Assembly: GCA_900314575.1 (NCBI GenBank)
Contig: OMVS01000006.1
Span: 1-51,706, forward strand
DNA: 51,706 bases
Source: an uncultured Olsenella sp.
GTDB taxonomy: Bacteria > Actinomycetota > Coriobacteriia > Coriobacteriales > Atopobiaceae
Reading direction: 5' to 3'
Shown: positions 18,605-27,077 of the stretch, piece after piece
Position numbering within the stretch: the first letter of the stretch is position 1
How the letters are laid out: every line of letters starts with the position of its first letter
Translations under genes and position numbers: made by a program
The notes under the pieces: generated by a model
What the model saw: the letters and a program-made list of their open reading frames with translations, nothing else
Told to the model about the DNA's origin: nothing
Databases searched by the model: none

Positions 18605-18638
18605 GCGCCCGCAGGCGCACGCGGGCGTGTGCGGGCGC
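18605..18638 (-). terminator. GC hairpin directly after amino-acid ABC ATPase stop
   Basis: A 9-bp perfect stem, GCGCCCGCA with TGCGGGCGC, begins at the stop codon of the ATPase gene. No T-tract follows, so it may be a weak terminator or an mRNA 3'-end protecting structure. Confidence 0.4.
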
Positions 18639-19423
18639 TACTCGACGCCCACGTCCTCCAGGTAGCGCGAGAGGAAGGCGCGCGTGCGGGGCTGCCGGGG
18701 GTTGGTGAAGAGCTGCTTGGGGTCGCCCTCCTCGGCGATGACGCCCTTGTCCATGAAGACGACCTTGTCCGAGACGTTCTTGGCGAAGTCCATCTCGTGC
18801 GTGACGACGACCATGGTCATGCCCCCGGACGCGAGGTCGCGCATGACGTTCAGGACCTCCCCGACGATCTCGGGGTCGAGCGCGGAGGTCGGCTCGTCGA
18901 AGAGCATGAGGTCGGGCTGCATGCACAGGGCGCGCGCGATGGCGACGCGCTGCTTCTGGCCGCCGGAGAGCGAGGTGGACGGCGCGTCGACGAAGTCGGC
19001 GAGCCCGACGGCCGCGAGGTTCTCGCGGGCGCGCCTCTCCGCCTCCGCCTTGTCGCACTTGTGTAGCATCACGGGCGCGAGCGTGCAGTTGTCCAGCACG
19101 TTCTTGTTGTTGAACAGGTTGAAGGTCTGGAACACCATGCCGATGCTCTCGCGCAGCTTGTTCACGTTGGCGCGCGAGTTGGCGAGGTCCTCGCCGTGGA
19201 ACCACACGTGGCCGGAGTCCGGCGTCTCGAGCAGGTTGATGCAGCGCAGGAGCGTCGACTTGCCGGAGCCGGACGCACCGATGATGGTGACGACCTCCCC
19301 CCGGTTCACCTCGAAGTTGATTCCCTTGAGCACCTCGAGCGAGCCGAAGGACTTGCGGAGGCCCTCGACGCGGACGAGCGGCTCCCCGCTCAGAGCGCCC
19401 CGCGCGCTCTCGTTTTCAGCCAT
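18638..19423 (-). CDS. polar amino-acid ABC transporter ATP-binding protein (GlnQ-like)
   Basis: This 261-residue cytoplasmic ATPase belongs to the polar amino-acid uptake family. Its motifs are Walker [20 protein letters not shown], signature [15 protein letters not shown], Walker [15 protein letters not shown] and the switch His in [10 protein letters not shown]. The start at 19423 has GGGAGGT upstream. It lies 12 bases after the permease stop and is the last gene of the SBP-permease-ATPase operon. The substrate is probably an amino acid such as glutamine, arginine or cystine, but cannot be fixed from sequence. Confidence 0.95.
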   Translation of the reverse strand: MAENESARGALSGEPLVRVEGLRKSFGSLEVLKGINFEVNRGEVVTIIGASGSGKSTLLRCINLLETPDSGHVWFHGEDLANSRANVNKLRESIGMVFQTFNLFNNKNVLDNCTLAPVMLHKCDKAEAERRARENLAAVGLADFVDAPSTSLSGGQKQRVAIARALCMQPDLMLFDEPTSALDPEIVGEVLNVMRDLASGGMTMVVVTHEMDFAKNVSDKVVFMDKGVIAEEGDPKQLFTNPRQPRTRAFLSRYLEDVGVE

Positions 19424-19435
19424 TTGGGGACCTCC

Positions 19436-20650
19436 CTAGTTAGAGCTCGTGACGCCGTCAGAGGGCTTGGCGCCCAGGCGCACGGCCAGGACGTTCAGCA
19501 GCTTGGTGGCGAGCATGGTGAGGACGAGGTAGCAGACGGCCGTCACGACGTACACGGGGAGCTGCTTGTAGTACACGCCGGTGATGGTGCGCGAGGCGAA
19601 CATGAGCTCCACCACGCCGATGACCATGAGGACCGACGAGTCCTTGATGTTGATGACGAGCTCGTTGGAGAGCGCGGGGACGGCGTTCAGGATGCCCTGC
19701 GGGAACACGACGGAGCGCATGGCCTGCCACTGCGAGAGCCCCAGCGAGCGCGCGGCCTCCGCCTGGCCGGGGTCGACGGCGCCGATGCCCGAGCGCAGCA
19801 CCTCCATCATGTAGGCCGTGGAGTTGAGCGCGATGGTGACCATGGCCGCCGTGAACGGGGGCCACACGCCCAGGATCTGCGTGGCGGACATGCCGCGGGC
19901 GGTGAGCAGCGAGGTGCCACCGTAGTAGATGATGAGGCCCTGGACCATCATCGGCGTGCCGCGCACCACGGCGGAGTACACGCGCGCGAAGCCCGAGCCG
20001 ACGGTCTTGAGGAAGCGCACGAAGTCGTCGTCGGTGCGCTCGATGGTCTGCAGGCGCAGGAACACCAGGAGGATGGCGAGGAAGAACGCGATGACCGTGC
20101 CGACGACGGCCAGGATGACCGTATTCACGATGCCCGTGGCGAACTCGTCGCGCATGCTGTAGATCATGTACACGGCCGACGAGAAGAAGTCGGTGGGGTT
20201 CTTGGACTGCGCGATGCTCGAGGAGACGAGGTCGGCGGCGCCCACCACCACGCGGTCGACGACGAACGCGGCGACGATGGCCCACACCACGTACGAGCAG
20301 ATGCGCTCGGCCCTGACCGCCTGGGGCCGCTTGAAGGGCGACGTCTTGGCGTACTCGTCGCCCCTCCACTTCGCCAGCTTGTTCACGAGGGCGACGAGCG
20401 ACACCACGATCCACGCCACGAGCACGTAGTACAGGACGACCTCGACCGCGTAGGAGCGGGCGAGGAAGCTCGAGGCCGAGTGTGGCTGGTTGGCGAGCGC
20501 GAGGCCGACGAGGGCCAGGGCGCTCGTGCCCAGGAACACGTAGCGGTGGTCGCTGGCGACGAACCCCACGAGGCCCCCGCGCCCCTTCGTCTCGCTGCTG
20601 CTGGGCGGGTCCTTGGGCCGCGCCCCTTCCATCTCAGGTTCCGTGCTCAT
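19436..20650 (-). CDS. polar amino-acid ABC transporter permease (HisM/GlnP type) with N-terminal membrane extension
   Basis: This is the membrane component of the importer, 404 residues, longer than the roughly 220-residue core. Residues 1-185 contain a polar start and three hydrophobic segments not typical of simple permeases. The core begins near ATGIVNTVILAVVGT and has the EAA loop EAARSLGLSQWQAMRSVVFPQ. The long N-terminal part could add transmembrane helices or help hold the binding lipoprotein. The start at 20650 lies after an intercistronic stem-loop that separates it from the binding-protein gene. Confidence 0.92.
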   Translation of the reverse strand: MSTEPEMEGARPKDPPSSSETKGRGGLVGFVASDHRYVFLGTSALALVGLALANQPHSASSFLARSYAVEVVLYYVLVAWIVVSLVALVNKLAKWRGDEYAKTSPFKRPQAVRAERICSYVVWAIVAAFVVDRVVVGAADLVSSSIAQSKNPTDFFSSAVYMIYSMRDEFATGIVNTVILAVVGTVIAFFLAILLVFLRLQTIERTDDDFVRFLKTVGSGFARVYSAVVRGTPMMVQGLIIYYGGTSLLTARGMSATQILGVWPPFTAAMVTIALNSTAYMMEVLRSGIGAVDPGQAEAARSLGLSQWQAMRSVVFPQGILNAVPALSNELVINIKDSSVLMVIGVVELMFASRTITGVYYKQLPVYVVTAVCYLVLTMLATKLLNVLAVRLGAKPSDGVTSSN

Positions 20651-20681
20651 GACGTACTCTCCTAGCCTCCATCATCAAGAC

Positions 20682-20763
20682 GGGCGCCTCGTAGCGCGCG
20701 TCGGGGTCGCGTCCGCGACGGCGCGGCGCCGAGCCCCCGACGGGCCCTCGCTACGAGACGCCC
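20682..20763 (-). promoter_or_regulatory. large intercistronic stem-loop in the amino-acid ABC operon
   Basis: The arms 20682-20696 and 20749-20763 pair at 14 of 15 positions, and inside them 20699-20706 pairs perfectly with 20735-20742. The structure lies between the binding-protein stop and the permease start. Such elements often stabilise the upstream mRNA or partly stop transcription, so that binding protein exceeds membrane components. No T-tract is present. Confidence 0.6.
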
Positions 20764-20787
20764 CTTCGGGCGAACGAATATGGGCGA

Positions 20788-21723
20788 CTACTCCGGCAGG
20801 CGCTGCTGGACGGCGTCCCAGTACGCCTGACGGTCATCCTGCGAGACTGCGTTGATGCAGTCGTTGATCTTCTTGAGGACGTCGTCCTGCCCCTTGGCGA
20901 TGCCCGCGTTGATGGGCGCGTCCTCGCTGAACAGGATGGGGCTGCCGTTGAACTCGACCTGCACGAGGTCGGGGTTGGACGCGAGGAGCCCCTTGGCGTT
21001 CTCGACGTCGTAGGTGACGGCGTCGCAGGCGCCGTTGCTGATGGCGGAGAGCTGCGCGGGCACCGAGTCCACGGGCTCGAGGTGGTTGACGTTGGGGATC
21101 TCGTCGATGACGTCGTCCAGCAGCGTGTCGCGCTGGCCGAGGACGGCGGCGCCGGCGAAGTCGGCGAAGCTCGTGGCGCTCGCGAGCGGCGAGCCCTTCT
21201 TGACCAGGAGGCCGTAGTGGCCGTCCCAGTAGGGGTCGGAGAAGTCGATGGACTGGCGACGCTCGTCGGTGGCGGTCATGCCGCCGCAGATGATGTCGAT
21301 GGTGCCGCTGGTCAGGCCCTCGACGAGGCCGGAGAAGTCCATCTTCACCGCGACGGGAGTGAGGCCGAGGGCCTCGCCGATCTTCTTGGCGAACACGATG
21401 TCATACCCGTCGGCGTAGGCGCCGTCCTGGCCCTGGACGGGAATCGTGTTCTCAGACTCCTGCGAGACCTGGAAGTTGTACGGGGGGTAGGCGACCTCCA
21501 TGCCCACTCGCATGGTGCCGTTGTCGCCGAAGCTGGAAGAGGCGCTCGACGAGGCGCCGGAGGCGCTGCCTGCGGTCTGCGTGGAGGGTCCGCACGCCGT
21601 GAGGAGGGAGGTGCCGGCCACGGCCGCCGCGCCGAGGCCCGACAGCTTGAGGAATCCACGGCGCGAGAGCCTGCTCGCGTCGAGTCCTGACGTCTGGTTC
21701 GTGTTTGATACGTTGCTTGCCAT
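20788..21723 (-). CDS. polar amino-acid ABC substrate-binding lipoprotein, Tat signal
   Basis: This 311-residue binding protein belongs to the bacterial extracellular solute-binding family 3. The start is ATG at 21723. The N-terminus contains the twin-arginine motif LSRRGFLKLSG, a hydrophobic stretch and a lipobox with Cys44 (LLTACG), so it is predicted to be a Tat-exported lipoprotein. After a Ser/Ala linker come FGDNGTMRVGMEVAYPPYNF, GYDIVFAKKIGEALGL and DIICGGMTATDERRQSIDFSDPYW, the classic amino-acid-binding signature. It is the first gene of its operon. Confidence 0.94.
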   Translation of the reverse strand: MASNVSNTNQTSGLDASRLSRRGFLKLSGLGAAAVAGTSLLTACGPSTQTAGSASGASSSASSSFGDNGTMRVGMEVAYPPYNFQVSQESENTIPVQGQDGAYADGYDIVFAKKIGEALGLTPVAVKMDFSGLVEGLTSGTIDIICGGMTATDERRQSIDFSDPYWDGHYGLLVKKGSPLASATSFADFAGAAVLGQRDTLLDDVIDEIPNVNHLEPVDSVPAQLSAISNGACDAVTYDVENAKGLLASNPDLVQVEFNGSPILFSEDAPINAGIAKGQDDVLKKINDCINAVSQDDRQAYWDAVQQRLPE

Positions 21724-21949
21724 TGCGGTTCCCCCTTGAGAGATGTGAGTACGTACCCCTTCCGCGCGCGCAACCGGAGGGGACCCATTCCCCTCCCCCT
21801 TGCAACCTAATGCGAGAAAGTTACGACGCCCGCCTAGTGTACAGCGCCCGACTGGCTTCTCCCACCCCGCCGGGCACCGGTTTACCACGCTGAAATCGGA
21901 ATGAATATTCTGGGCGATACATACGCGCGAATCGCGGCGTCAATCGCGG

Positions 21950-24451
21950 CTACCTGCCGCGGGGCGGCCACTCGCTCGCGTCCACGACGGGCTCAGCCGG
22001 CGAGGTCCACTCCGAGAGCTGCGCGTTGGGGCGCGCGTCCAGGGGGAGGCCCGTCTCGGGCCGCTCCACGAAGTCGGCGTCCGCCCGCAGGCTCCTGAGC
22101 GCGCACACGGCGATCATGGCGCCGTTGTCGCCGCACACGGCCATCGGCGGCACGCTCACGCGCACGCCCCTGCGGGAGAACTTGCGGACGTAGGCCTCGC
22201 GCAGCTGCGGGTTGGCGGCGACGCCGCCGCCCACGCAGAAGTCGCCCACGCCGGTCTCCTCGACGGCAGCGAGGGCCTTGGCCACCTGCACGTCGATGAC
22301 GGCGGCCTCGAAGGACGCCGCGAGGTCCGGCAGGTCGATCGGCCTGCCCGCGCGCATCTCGCCCTCGATGTAGGTGATGACGGCGGTCTTGAGGCCGGAG
22401 AGCGAGAAGCGGTAGTCGCCGGAGTGCATCATGGCGCGCGGGAAGTGGATGGCCTTCCTGTTGCCGCGCGCCGCCAAGCGCGAGATGACCGGGCCGCCTG
22501 GATAGCCCAGGCCGAGGGCCTTGGCGACCTTGTCGAAGGCCTCGCCGACGGCGTCGTCGATGGTGGCGCCAAGGATCTGGTAGTCGCCCCAGGCACGCAC
22601 GTGCACGAGCATGGTGTTGCCGCCCGAGACGAGGCTCGCCACGAAGGGCGGGCGCAGGTCGGGGGCAGCGAAGAGGTTGGCGAGCATGTGGCCCTCGAGG
22701 TGGTTGACGGGCACGAGCGGCAGGTCCGCGGCGGCGCTGAGCCCCTTGGCGAAGGCGACGCCCACCACGAGGGCGCCCACGAGGCCCGGGCCCGCGGTCA
22801 CGCCCACGGCGTCGAGGTCGTCCGCGGTCAGGGTGTCGCAGCCGAAGTGGCGCCCCGCCTGCGCCATGGTCTCCTCGAAGACGCCGACGATGGCCTCCAC
22901 GTGCTTGCGCGACGCGATCTCGGGCACGACGCCGCCGAAGCGGGCGTGGAAGTCGATCGAGGTGGCGACCACGTTCGCGCAGATGCGGCCGTGCCCGTCG
23001 ATGAGCGCCATGGCCGTCTCGTCGCAGGAGGACTCGACCGAGAGGACCAGAGGGCGCGCCTCCTCGAGCGCGCGCGTGACGTCCGCACCGCGCTCGCCGG
23101 CCACGATCGGCCACGGGCGGATGGAGGCCCTGGGCTCGGGACGCTCCCCCACGAGCTCGGCGTCGGCCGCGAGTGGGAGGCTCGCACGCATGATGAGGGC
23201 GGCGACGCCGGGGGCGTAGTAGTCGGGGCGGCGGCCCACCTCCTCGAAGCCGAGGCGCGCGTAGGCGGCGCGTGCCGGCCGGTTGCCCTCGTCCACCTCG
23301 AGGGAGACGCTCGACGCGTTGAGCATCTGGCCGTCGTAGGCGACGCGGGCGACGAGGCGCGAGGCTATCCCCTGCCTGCGGCGGGCGGGGTCCACGGCGA
23401 CGTCGGCCACCTCGAAGTCCGCGCCCGCGAGCATGCCGCCGGCGAACCCGACGATGCTGCCCTGGTCGTGGGCGACCCACCAGCTGCGGGCCGGCTGCGA
23501 GAGCTCCTCGTAGAACATCTGGCGCGTCCAGGGCGTGTGTGACGAGCCCTCGAAGGCGCGCCGCTCGAGGTCGGCCACCTGGTCGAGGTCGTTGACGGAC
23601 ATCGGCCTGAGCTGCAGGTGGGCGCCGGCCAGGGCGTCGTCGACGCCGGTGTAGGCGACGCTCGCCGGCTCCTTGAGCCCGAGCCTCAGGCGCTCCGTCT
23701 CCTCGGCGTCGGAGAGCCGCGTGTAGATGGGCAGCACCAGCGCCGGGTCGCCGTCGCCTGCGGCCGGCCGCCAGTCGGGGGCCGCCACCGAGCGCGCGAG
23801 GGCGGTGCCCGTCGGGAGCCAGAGGCCCTCGTCGAGGATCCGGCGGAGGCCCGCCATCTCGAAGCGGTCGCGGTACTTGGCGAGGCCGTTGCCCGTGAGC
23901 TGGAGCTCGCCGGCGTCGGAGCCGGAGGCGAGAAGCTCGACGCACTCGTCGGCCTTCATGACCGTCTCGGCCTCGAAGGTCCTGTGGGCACCCTCGTCGT
24001 CCACGCGGTAGACGCCCGGGTAGACCTCGCCGCGCATGGCGTCGTCCACGACGCCGACGAGCCCGCGCACGCCCGCCTCCCACGCCCGCCAGGCGACGGC
24101 GTCGAGCGTCGAGCCGCCGTGCAGGGGCCTTCCGAGCGCGCAGGCGACGCCCTTGGCGCAGGCCACGCCGATCCTCACGCCGGTGAAGGAGCCAGGACCC
24201 CTGCCCACCACGACGGCGTCGAGGTCGGCCATCGAGAGGCCCGCCTCGGCGAGCGCCGCGAGGGCGCTGTCGGCGAGCTGCTCGTTGGCGTGCCGGCGGC
24301 AGGGGTGGTCGCGCGACGCGAGCTCCTCCACGCCGTCGTCGCCGATGCGGACGACCGAGCAGGCGAGCTGGTCGGTGGAGGTGTCGATGGAGAGGACGGT
24401 CCCGCGGACGCGGCGGGCGCCCTCCGAGGGGGCCTGGCTTTCTGAGTGCAT
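21950..24451 (-). CDS. tsaB/rimI/tsaD: TsaB-RimI-TsaD triple fusion (t6A synthesis plus ribosomal-protein acetyltransferase)
   Basis: One 833-residue chain carries three proteins usually encoded separately. Residues 17-250 are TsaB (LSIDTSTDQLACSVV, GRGPGSFTGVRIG), the dimer partner of TsaD. Residues 280-425 are a GNAT acetyltransferase of RimI type with the acetyl-CoA motif RRRQGIAS, which acetylates the N-terminus of ribosomal protein S18. Residues 468-815 are TsaD (SVESSCDETAMALI, metal-binding NHLEGH at 583-588, SGGNTML, VGGGVAANPQLREA), which transfers threonylcarbamoyl to A37 of ANN-decoding tRNAs. All key motifs look intact and no frameshift is seen. The start at 24451 follows GAGGTGAG. 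tsaE lies just upstream in the same direction. Confidence 0.96.
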   Translation of the reverse strand: MHSESQAPSEGARRVRGTVLSIDTSTDQLACSVVRIGDDGVEELASRDHPCRRHANEQLADSALAALAEAGLSMADLDAVVVGRGPGSFTGVRIGVACAKGVACALGRPLHGGSTLDAVAWRAWEAGVRGLVGVVDDAMRGEVYPGVYRVDDEGAHRTFEAETVMKADECVELLASGSDAGELQLTGNGLAKYRDRFEMAGLRRILDEGLWLPTGTALARSVAAPDWRPAAGDGDPALVLPIYTRLSDAEETERLRLGLKEPASVAYTGVDDALAGAHLQLRPMSVNDLDQVADLERRAFEGSSHTPWTRQMFYEELSQPARSWWVAHDQGSIVGFAGGMLAGADFEVADVAVDPARRRQGIASRLVARVAYDGQMLNASSVSLEVDEGNRPARAAYARLGFEEVGRRPDYYAPGVAALIMRASLPLAADAELVGERPEPRASIRPWPIVAGERGADVTRALEEARPLVLSVESSCDETAMALIDGHGRICANVVATSIDFHARFGGVVPEIASRKHVEAIVGVFEETMAQAGRHFGCDTLTADDLDAVGVTAGPGLVGALVVGVAFAKGLSAAADLPLVPVNHLEGHMLANLFAAPDLRPPFVASLVSGGNTMLVHVRAWGDYQILGATIDDAVGEAFDKVAKALGLGYPGGPVISRLAARGNRKAIHFPRAMMHSGDYRFSLSGLKTAVITYIEGEMRAGRPIDLPDLAASFEAAVIDVQVAKALAAVEETGVGDFCVGGGVAANPQLREAYVRKFSRRGVRVSVPPMAVCGDNGAMIAVCALRSLRADADFVERPETGLPLDARPNAQLSEWTSPAEPVVDASEWPPRGR

Positions 24452-24597
24452 GGATTCTCACCTCGTGCGGGCGCGCGCCCGCGACTCGTGGTCACAAGGT
24501 ACGGGCGTCGGGCGCCGAAGGCCCCCGCCCCGTCCCCATCCTATCGCTTGGCGCGACCGCCGGAGGGCACTCCTGGCGACGCCCGTCGGTCCGGCGC

Positions 24598-25143
24598 CTA
24601 CGCACGCGCCGCGGCGTCGACGGCCGCGTCCAGGGCAGAGACGATCTCCTCGCCCCTCGCGTCATGGGGGACGAGACGGACCTCGCGCGGCGGCTCGACG
24701 CCGGCCGGCGCCTCGTCGTCGAGGCGCGTGAGGAAGACGTCGAGCCGCTCGGGGCCGATCTGGTCCGCGAACTGCTCGCCCCACTCGATCACGCAGGCGC
24801 CCTCCTGGCCGAGCACGTCGAAGAGGCCCGTGTCCTCGAGCTCGGAGGGGTCCTGGAGCCGGTAGAGGTCGAAGTGGTAGAGCGGGACGCGCCCGTCGTC
24901 GTAGACCATCTCGATCGTGAAGGTGGGGCTCGTCACGTCGCCCCCGACGCCCAGGCCGCAGGCGATGCCCTTGGTGAGCTGCGTCTTCCCGGCGCCGAGG
25001 TCGCCCGTCAGCACGAGCACGTCGCCGTCGGCGAGAAGCGCCCCCAGGAGCCGCCCGAGCTCGATGGTCCCCTCCGTCGACGCGGAGACGAAGGTCCCCG
25101 CGCCCATGCGCCCGAGCCGGGCGCCTCCCCGTCCTTCTCCCAT
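24598..25143 (-). CDS. tsaE: t6A biosynthesis ATPase TsaE
   Basis: TsaE binds the TsaB-TsaD complex and hydrolyses ATP to reset it during tRNA A37 threonylcarbamoylation. The 181-residue protein has Walker A LTGDLGAGKTQLTKGIA, TSPTFTIEMVY and the Trp-containing VIEWGEQFAD. The ATG at 25143 has GGGGAGAC directly upstream; an internal ATG at 25107 is possible. A Gly/Arg-rich start of about 15 residues is not conserved. It lies between udg and the tsaB/rimI/tsaD fusion, so the whole TsaE-B-D set is encoded together. Confidence 0.96.
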   Translation of the reverse strand: MGEGRGGARLGRMGAGTFVSASTEGTIELGRLLGALLADGDVLVLTGDLGAGKTQLTKGIACGLGVGGDVTSPTFTIEMVYDDGRVPLYHFDLYRLQDPSELEDTGLFDVLGQEGACVIEWGEQFADQIGPERLDVFLTRLDDEAPAGVEPPREVRLVPHDARGEEIVSALDAAVDAAARA

Positions 25144-25220
25144 GTCTCCCCTCTCGTCGTCCGTACGTGCGGCAAGCGCGCGGCGCCCTGGCCAGGGGCC
25201 CAGCCCCCCGGCCGGGCGGG

Positions 25221-25838
25221 CTATCGCTTGTTCGCCGAGGCGGGGTGCTCCTCGAGCCAGCGCCCCAGCATGCGGAAGTCGTCGTCGAGGTAGCTCTGCC
25301 ACTCGCGGTGGTAGAGGGCCGCCGCAGGGTGGAAGGTGGGCATGACGACGAAGTGGCCCGTCTGGTGCATCCTGCCCCTCAGGCCCGTGATGCCCGCCTC
25401 CGTCCGGAGGACGAAGTGCGTGGCGAAGTTGCCCAGGCACACGATCACGTCCGGCCAGATCGAGCGGATCTGCTCGCGCAGGAAGGGCGAGCAGGCCTCG
25501 ATCTCCTCCGGGCGGGGGTTCCGGTTCGAGGGCGGCCGGCACTTGACGACGTTGGCGATGTAGACGTCCTCGCGCCTGAGGCCGGCCAGGGCGAGAAGGT
25601 CGTCGAGGTTGTGTCCTGCCGCGCCCACGAACGGCTCGCCCTTGAGGTCCTCGTTCTTGCCGGGCCCCTCGCCGACGAACATCACGCGCGCGTTAGGGTT
25701 GCCGACCCCGAAGACGATGTTGTGGCGCGTCTCGCAGAGGGGGCAGAGGCGGCAGTCCCCCAGGACGGCGCGGACCTCCTCGAGCGTCACCTCCTGGGGC
25801 CGCTGGTGGTCGTGGCCCGGGATGTGCATCACGGACAT
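25221..25838 (-). CDS. uracil-DNA glycosylase, family 4 (Fe-S)
   Basis: This enzyme removes uracil from DNA as the first step of base-excision repair. The 205-residue protein carries cysteines at 29, 32, 35, 100 and 116; four of them (32, 35, 100, 116) fit the [4Fe-4S] ligands of family 4. The active-site region [20 protein letters not shown] and the HPAA motif near the end (FHPAAAL) are present. I chose the ATG at 25838 because GAGGAGG precedes it; an upstream ATG at 25889 would overlap the end of alr and lacks such a site. It sits between alr and tsaE in the same direction. Confidence 0.94.
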   Translation of the reverse strand: MSVMHIPGHDHQRPQEVTLEEVRAVLGDCRLCPLCETRHNIVFGVGNPNARVMFVGEGPGKNEDLKGEPFVGAAGHNLDDLLALAGLRREDVYIANVVKCRPPSNRNPRPEEIEACSPFLREQIRSIWPDVIVCLGNFATHFVLRTEAGITGLRGRMHQTGHFVVMPTFHPAAALYHREWQSYLDDDFRMLGRWLEEHPASANKR

Positions 25839-25881
25839 GGCACCCTCCTCATCCACCAGGTACGAGCGCCGGGCGCGGCGC

Positions 25882-27033
25882 CTAGGCATAGACCCTCTGC
25901 AGCCTGAGGCCGAAGTCGCAGGTCACCTCGTAGTTGATCGTGCCGCGGAGCTCCGCCATGTCATCCATGGTGATGCGCTCGCCGCCGTCCTCGCCCACGA
26001 TGGTGACGACGTCTCCGTACTCGACGGGGCGCGAGGGCCTGAACGCGCGCGTGGGGTTGACCTCGACCGCGAACATGAACTGGTCCATGCAGATCCTGCC
26101 GACCTGCCGGCACCTCTCGCCCCGCACGAGCACCTCCATGCGGTTGGAGAGCGTGCGGGAGAGCCCGTCGGCGTAGCCGACCGGCACCGTGGCGACCTGG
26201 GTGTGCGGCCTCGGCACGCGGTAGGTGAGGCCGTAGCCCACGCCGGTCCCGACCTCCGGCTCCACGACGCGGGTGACCCGCGCGCGGACGCTCATCGCCG
26301 GCGTGAGGTCAACCTTGGGGCGCGTCGAGTCGGCCGGCTGCAGGCCGTAGAGGCCGATGCCGGCGCGGCACATGTCGTAGTGGACCTCGGGGTGCAGGAT
26401 CGTGCCCGGGGTGTTGTCGCAGTGGACGAGGCCGCACTCCATGCCCGCCTCGCGCACGCTCCGGACCGCCTCCGCGAAGCGCTTCTTCTGCATCTCGAAG
26501 TCCCAGTCGCCCGGGACGTCCGCCGTCGCGAAGTGCGTGAACGTGCCCGCGCACTCGAGGCCGCGGTGGAAGTCGATCTCGTGGCGGAAGAGCGCGGCCT
26601 CGCTCCACCTGACGCCGATGCGGGTCATGCCCGTGTCGACGGCGAGGTGGTAGCGGGCCACCCGGCCCATCGAGGCGGCGCACTCGCCGAGGGCGAGGGC
26701 GAACTCGGCGGTGTAGACCGCGGGCATGATGTCGTTGCGGACGAGCGTACGCACCGAGTCGACCGGCGGCTCGCTCAGCAGCAGGATGGGCTGCTCCACG
26801 CCCGCCCGCCGCAGCTCCACGCCCTCGTCGACCGTCGAGACGGCGAACTGGTCGGCGCCGCCGGCCAGCATCGCGCGGGCGCACTCCACGGCGCCGTGCC
26901 CGTAGGCGTCGGCCTTCACGACGCACATGAGCTGGGCGTCGGGCTCGCACATGGCCTTGAAGAGGCGGGTGTTGCGCCTCACGGCGCCGAGGTCTACCTC
27001 CACCCACGCCCAACGGTTCTTCGGGTACTCCAT
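25882..27033 (-). CDS. alr: alanine racemase
   Basis: This PLP enzyme makes D-alanine for peptidoglycan. The 383-residue protein has the PLP lysine in [10 protein letters not shown] (Lys40) and the second catalytic base in VGYGLTY (Tyr267). A C-terminal beta-domain carries CMDQFM. Length is typical. The start at 27033 follows GGGAGGG. It lies 44 bases after nnr, a linkage common in actinobacteria and Firmicutes. Confidence 0.97.
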   Translation of the reverse strand: MEYPKNRWAWVEVDLGAVRRNTRLFKAMCEPDAQLMCVVKADAYGHGAVECARAMLAGGADQFAVSTVDEGVELRRAGVEQPILLLSEPPVDSVRTLVRNDIMPAVYTAEFALALGECAASMGRVARYHLAVDTGMTRIGVRWSEAALFRHEIDFHRGLECAGTFTHFATADVPGDWDFEMQKKRFAEAVRSVREAGMECGLVHCDNTPGTILHPEVHYDMCRAGIGLYGLQPADSTRPKVDLTPAMSVRARVTRVVEPEVGTGVGYGLTYRVPRPHTQVATVPVGYADGLSRTLSNRMEVLVRGERCRQVGRICMDQFMFAVEVNPTRAFRPSRPVEYGDVVTIVGEDGGERITMDDMAELRGTINYEVTCDFGLRLQRVYA

Positions 27034-27077
27034 GTCCTGCCCTCCCGGCCGGCCTCCCGGCCAACGCTCCTTTGAAC

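Noticed and set aside
21903-21910. ARG-box-like operator GAATATTC upstream of the amino-acid binding-protein gene
   Set aside because: It is only an 8-bp palindrome without the spacing of an ArgR half-site pair, about 180 bases from the start codon.
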